From positions 1-7,760 of the forward strand of contig WLHA01000044.1 of assembly GCA_009702955.1 (NCBI GenBank): a DNA stretch of 7,760 nucleotides, in the 5' to 3' direction. Each line of letters starts with the position of its first letter. The first letter of the stretch is position 1. The position numbers and the translations under genes are program-made. Shown here in pieces: positions 5,693-7,760 of the stretch. Under the pieces are notes generated by a model, which was not told the DNA's origin, ran no database searches, and worked only from the letters and a program-made list of their open reading frames with translations. The DNA is from Actinomycetota bacterium. GTDB taxonomy: Bacteria; Actinomycetota; Acidimicrobiia; IMCC26256.

Positions 5693-5977
5693 ATGAGCGT
5701 TTCCGTGAGGCGAGTCGTAATAGCAACAAAGCCCGAGTCGAGCTGGTGGCTCGATGCCGAGTGCCGTGGGGTCGACCCAGAGGTATTCCATCCTGACCCC
5801 GAGATTGAGGGCTCAGATGTTGAGGCCAAGACGATCTGCCAAGGATGCGCTGCCCAAGAGCCGTGCCTCGAATACGCCCTAGCAGTGCGTGAGAAGCAGG
5901 GTGTCTGGGGCGGGCTCACAGAGATTGAGCGTCGCCGTATGGTGCGTCGCCGTCGACGTGCCGCTCAGCGCGTATAA
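5693..5977 (+). CDS. WhiB-family iron-sulfur transcriptional regulator
   Basis: This is a 94-residue Wbl protein, a 4Fe-4S protein that acts with the primary sigma factor to control transcription in actinobacteria. The four cluster cysteines are present: C24, C49-x2-C52 and C58 (ICQGC, PCLEY). They are preceded by WW at 18-19, and the family turn GVWGG sits at 70-74. A very basic C-terminus (RRMVRRRRRAAQR, 81-93) serves as the DNA-contacting tail. Size and motif spacing are ordinary and no residue is missing. The subclass cannot be fixed by eye. ATG 5693 is the assumed start, with GGGGG about ten bases upstream. It overlaps on the opposite strand an ATG (5694-5692) of the neighbouring frame, one reason to start that neighbour further downstream. 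A perfect hairpin follows the stop at 5987-6006. Confidence 0.93.
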   Translation: MSVSVRRVVIATKPESSWWLDAECRGVDPEVFHPDPEIEGSDVEAKTICQGCAAQEPCLEYALAVREKQGVWGGLTEIERRRMVRRRRRAAQRV

Positions 5978-5986
5978 CGCCCGGTA

Positions 5987-6006
5987 GGCTCGCTGGTATG
6001 CGAGCC
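5987..6006 (+). terminator. Hairpin after whiB, possible terminator
   Basis: GGCTCGC (5987-5993) and GCGAGCC (6000-6006) form a perfect 7-bp stem with a six-base loop, ten bases after the whiB stop. There is no U-tract, so termination is uncertain, although U-less hairpins have been proposed as actinobacterial terminators. It abuts the next hairpin with no gap. Confidence 0.45.
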
Positions 6007-6072
6007 ATCTGCGAACCGATAGCACCACGCTCCCAAATATTGGGCTGCGCTCCAACTGGCGGCTTCGCAGAT
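6007..6072 (+). other. Long imperfect hairpin upstream of trpD
   Basis: ATCTGCGAA (6007-6015) and TTCGCAGAT (6064-6072) are perfect inverted repeats. The stem continues through CCG/CGG past one bulged C (6063). An inner stem CCCAA/TTGGG (6032-6036 and 6040-6044) closes on a three-base ATA loop, and small AGC/GCT and GC/GC pairings can form between the two stems. This is far more pairing than expected by chance. It could be an RNA leader structure, a small RNA on either strand, or a REP-like palindromic unit. No leader peptide with Trp codons and no terminator U-run was seen, so classical attenuation is not supported. Confidence 0.6.
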
Positions 6073-6128
6073 CATTTATCGCATGTTCTATCGCCTGTTG
6101 TATCTACGGCTCTATCGGCGCGGCTCAT

Positions 6129-7181
6129 ATGAGTTTTGTTATGGCTGATGCCTTAGGGCCACTGCTACATCGAGAAGACCTCGACCCCGAGGTACTTAGC
6201 CAAGCCATGGAGACGATCCTCGCTGGAGACGCAACCGATGCACAGATTGCAGCACTTGCTGTGCTTCTGCGAGCAAAGGGGGAGACCCCTGAGGAGATTG
6301 CTGCACTAGTTGGCACAATGCTCCGATTTACAACGCCGGTTGACCTTGATCCCGAGGGTGCGGACGGTGTCATGGTCGATACGTGCGGAACCGGTGGCGA
6401 CCGCTCGCATACTTATAACGTCTCAACGCTTGCAGCGCTTGTAGTAGCCGGGGCTGGTGTGAAGGTTGCAAAGCATGGCAACCGCGCTGCGTCATCGGCA
6501 TGTGGATCTGCTGATCTACTCGAAGAACTAGGTGTCACCCTCGATCTTGGCCCAGACGGAGTATCGCGATGCGTGCGAGAGGCGGGTATTGGCTTCTTCT
6601 TCGCGCCTCGCTACCACCCAGCCTTGAGATTCGCTGCAGCCCCGCGTCGGGAGCTCGGAATCCCGACAACATTCAACTTCCTAGGGCCACTAGCAAACCC
6701 AGCACGCGTCAAGCGCCAAGTTGTTGGGGTCTCCGACCCTGCTATGGCCAACCGAATTGTGCGCGGGTTAGCAGCTCTCGGCGCAAAACACGCGATGGTT
6801 TTCTTTGGGCACGACGGACTCGACGAACTCACCACCACTGATGTCGCAACCGTTCACCAATACCGCGATGGCGAGCACACAACCTTTCTCCTTGACCCAA
6901 CTGAGTTTGGGGTAGCACGATCGACGCGCGATCAACTCGTAGGCGGCGATCCGGCACATAACGCAGAGATGTCGCGCCGGGTGCTTGCAGGAGAGACTGG
7001 CGCGGTGCGCGACATCGCTGTATTGAATGCAGCAGCCGCGCTTGTTGTAGCAGATCTAGTGAGTGATATTCCTGAAGGATTAGTTGTAGCCGCAGCGAGT
7101 ATCGATACCGGCGCAGCGGCAACGGCTCTCGCCAGGCTGGTCTCAATAAGCAACGAGGTCGCGGCTGGAGAGTCCGCATAG
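6129..7181 (+). CDS. trpD: Anthranilate phosphoribosyltransferase
   Basis: This enzyme transfers phosphoribose from PRPP to anthranilate, the second committed step of tryptophan synthesis, in the cytoplasm. The 350-residue length is normal. An N-terminal helical domain (about 6-70) precedes the PRPP loop DTCGTGGD (84-91), the KHGNRAASSACGSAD segment (115-129), the anthranilate-site stretch NFLGPLANP (183-191) and the acidic metal-binding GHDGLDELT (227-235). All key residues look intact. ATG 6129 and ATG 6141 (MADALGPLL) are both possible starts, and neither has a convincing Shine-Dalgarno site. No other trp gene is in the window; trpD is also detached from the other trp genes in mycobacteria. 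The stop shares one base with the GTG of the next gene, so the two are likely co-expressed. A strongly folded spacer lies upstream. Confidence 0.96.
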   Translation: MSFVMADALGPLLHREDLDPEVLSQAMETILAGDATDAQIAALAVLLRAKGETPEEIAALVGTMLRFTTPVDLDPEGADGVMVDTCGTGGDRSHTYNVSTLAALVVAGAGVKVAKHGNRAASSACGSADLLEELGVTLDLGPDGVSRCVREAGIGFFFAPRYHPALRFAAAPRRELGIPTTFNFLGPLANPARVKRQVVGVSDPAMANRIVRGLAALGAKHAMVFFGHDGLDELTTTDVATVHQYRDGEHTTFLLDPTEFGVARSTRDQLVGGDPAHNAEMSRRVLAGETGAVRDIAVLNAAAALVVADLVSDIPEGLVVAAASIDTGAAATALARLVSISNEVAAGESA

Positions 7182-7760
7182 TGGCTCGCGGATTGCAGTG
7201 CCCCGCGTGCGGAGAGCACCATCGTATTGATGGTGCGGCCCCTGGGAGTACGTTCAAATGCGGGGGTTGTTCGCGCACATTGAGGGTGCCGGGTTCTCCT
7301 GCAACACCTCCTTCGTCATCTTCTGCAACATCTTCTGCAACATCTTTTGGGGCTGCTCAGGCGAAGGCTCCTGAGTCTGAGAAACCCACTCGCCAAGTGC
7401 GGAGTGAAGCCCGCCCCAACAAATTTCATCTACCGCCATACGAAGGTGCTCTTCCCCTTGCGGCTCGCATTGTTTCATGGGTAATTGCAGTCCCAGTCGC
7501 CGGATTTATCACCCTAAAAGTCGCAGTATTCACCGGCCTCCTCTCAACCAATGACTTAATTGATTTGATCACTGGCTCCGGGGGCGGGCGTTACCTCCGC
7601 ATGGTCATCTTCATTCCCCTATGGGCGCTTGTTACTGCGGGGGTTGTCTCGCTAATCCTTGAGGTAGGGGAGCGACTGCTGGCTAACTATGGGAAGACCT
7701 TGAGCTCCGCTAATCCGGAGCGCTCAGCCTCAACACGTGCGCGTAATCTCCCTAAAGATG
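7181..7760 (+). CDS. Zinc-ribbon membrane protein, partial at right edge
   Basis: The frame begins with GTG at 7181, whose G is the last base of the trpD TAG. GGAGAG eight bases upstream supports translational coupling. The 193 visible codons are open to the window end. A zinc ribbon (C7-x2-C10, C27-x2-C30; CPACG and FKCGGC) is followed by a Ser/Thr/Ala/Pro-rich flexible linker (38-65), a basic hydrophilic stretch, and two membrane segments at about 95-118 and 138-162. A polar tail then continues out of view. The layout, a cytoplasmic zinc finger joined by a linker to a small membrane domain, is common among uncharacterised actinobacterial proteins; no function is recognised. A link to tryptophan synthesis is not implied beyond shared transcription. 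Confidence 0.75.
   Translation, partial: MARGLQCPACGEHHRIDGAAPGSTFKCGGCSRTLRVPGSPATPPSSSSATSSATSFGAAQAKAPESEKPTRQVRSEARPNKFHLPPYEGALPLAARIVSWVIAVPVAGFITLKVAVFTGLLSTNDLIDLITGSGGGRYLRMVIFIPLWALVTAGVVSLILEVGERLLANYGKTLSSANPERSASTRARNLPKD
7319..7342 (+). repeat. Short 12-bp tandem repeat in a linker
   Basis: TCTTCTGCAACA occurs twice in a row, with degenerate relatives on both sides. In the frame of the zinc-ribbon protein it encodes a repeating Ser-Ser-Ala-Thr run in the flexible linker. Such units can change copy number by slippage. Confidence 0.6.

Noticed and set aside
5524..5919. N-terminal extension of the membrane protein to 5919
   Set aside because: Most of it is antisense to whiB, whose cysteine motifs are clear. 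The residues up to 5694 look like a shadow frame. The part from 5673 to 5524 is left open as an alternative start.
6001..6075. tRNA-like fold on the minus strand before trpD
   Set aside because: A D-arm-like AGTTGGAGCGC and a GGTTCG string suggested it, but no 7-bp acceptor, anticodon arm and T-arm can be placed with correct spacing.

Overview
The window looks like a chromosomal segment from a mid-GC actinobacterium. The evidence is a WhiB-family regulator (a family confined to Actinobacteria and their phages), an actinobacterial-type LexA box, frequent GTG starts, and a bacterial RNase P RNA whose conserved cores read like actinobacterial rnpB. A lineage near Acidimicrobiia is a guess from the gene style and is not shown by the sequence. 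No transposase, integrase, CRISPR array, tRNA or rRNA was seen.

Left part (1-2125). A perfect 16-bp LexA/SOS palindrome overlaps the start codon of a minus-strand gene that runs off the left edge, apparently translated from a leaderless message. Next come a plus-strand protein made of nine 18-residue repeats (312-878), a convergent minus-strand endonuclease/exonuclease/phosphatase-family hydrolase (954-1736) with all its catalytic motifs, and a small zinc-ribbon protein with an acidic tail (1916-2125).

Middle (2198-4617). A DMT/EamA-type transporter with a histidine-rich C-terminal tail is cut by an in-frame amber codon in its eighth membrane segment (2198-3226). Converging on it is a membrane-anchored protein that joins a pentapeptide-repeat block to a six-bladed TolB-like propeller (3352-4617). 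Several of its blades are nearly identical 132-bp tandem repeats.

Right part (4721-7760). The RNase P RNA gene rnpB lies on the minus strand (4721-5119). Its 5' end overlaps the last 28 codons of an upstream four-helix membrane protein (5032-5523). Divergent from that gene is the WhiB-like regulator (5693-5977). It is followed by two abutting hairpins and then trpD (6129-7181), encoding anthranilate phosphoribosyltransferase of tryptophan synthesis. The trpD stop overlaps by one base the GTG start of a zinc-ribbon membrane protein that continues beyond the window.

Apart from trpD with its downstream partner, and the membrane gene with rnpB, the genes look individually transcribed. The items most worth a second look are the SOS-controlled leaderless gene at the left edge, the exact 18-residue repeat protein, the overlap of rnpB with a coding region, and the folded spacer between whiB and trpD.
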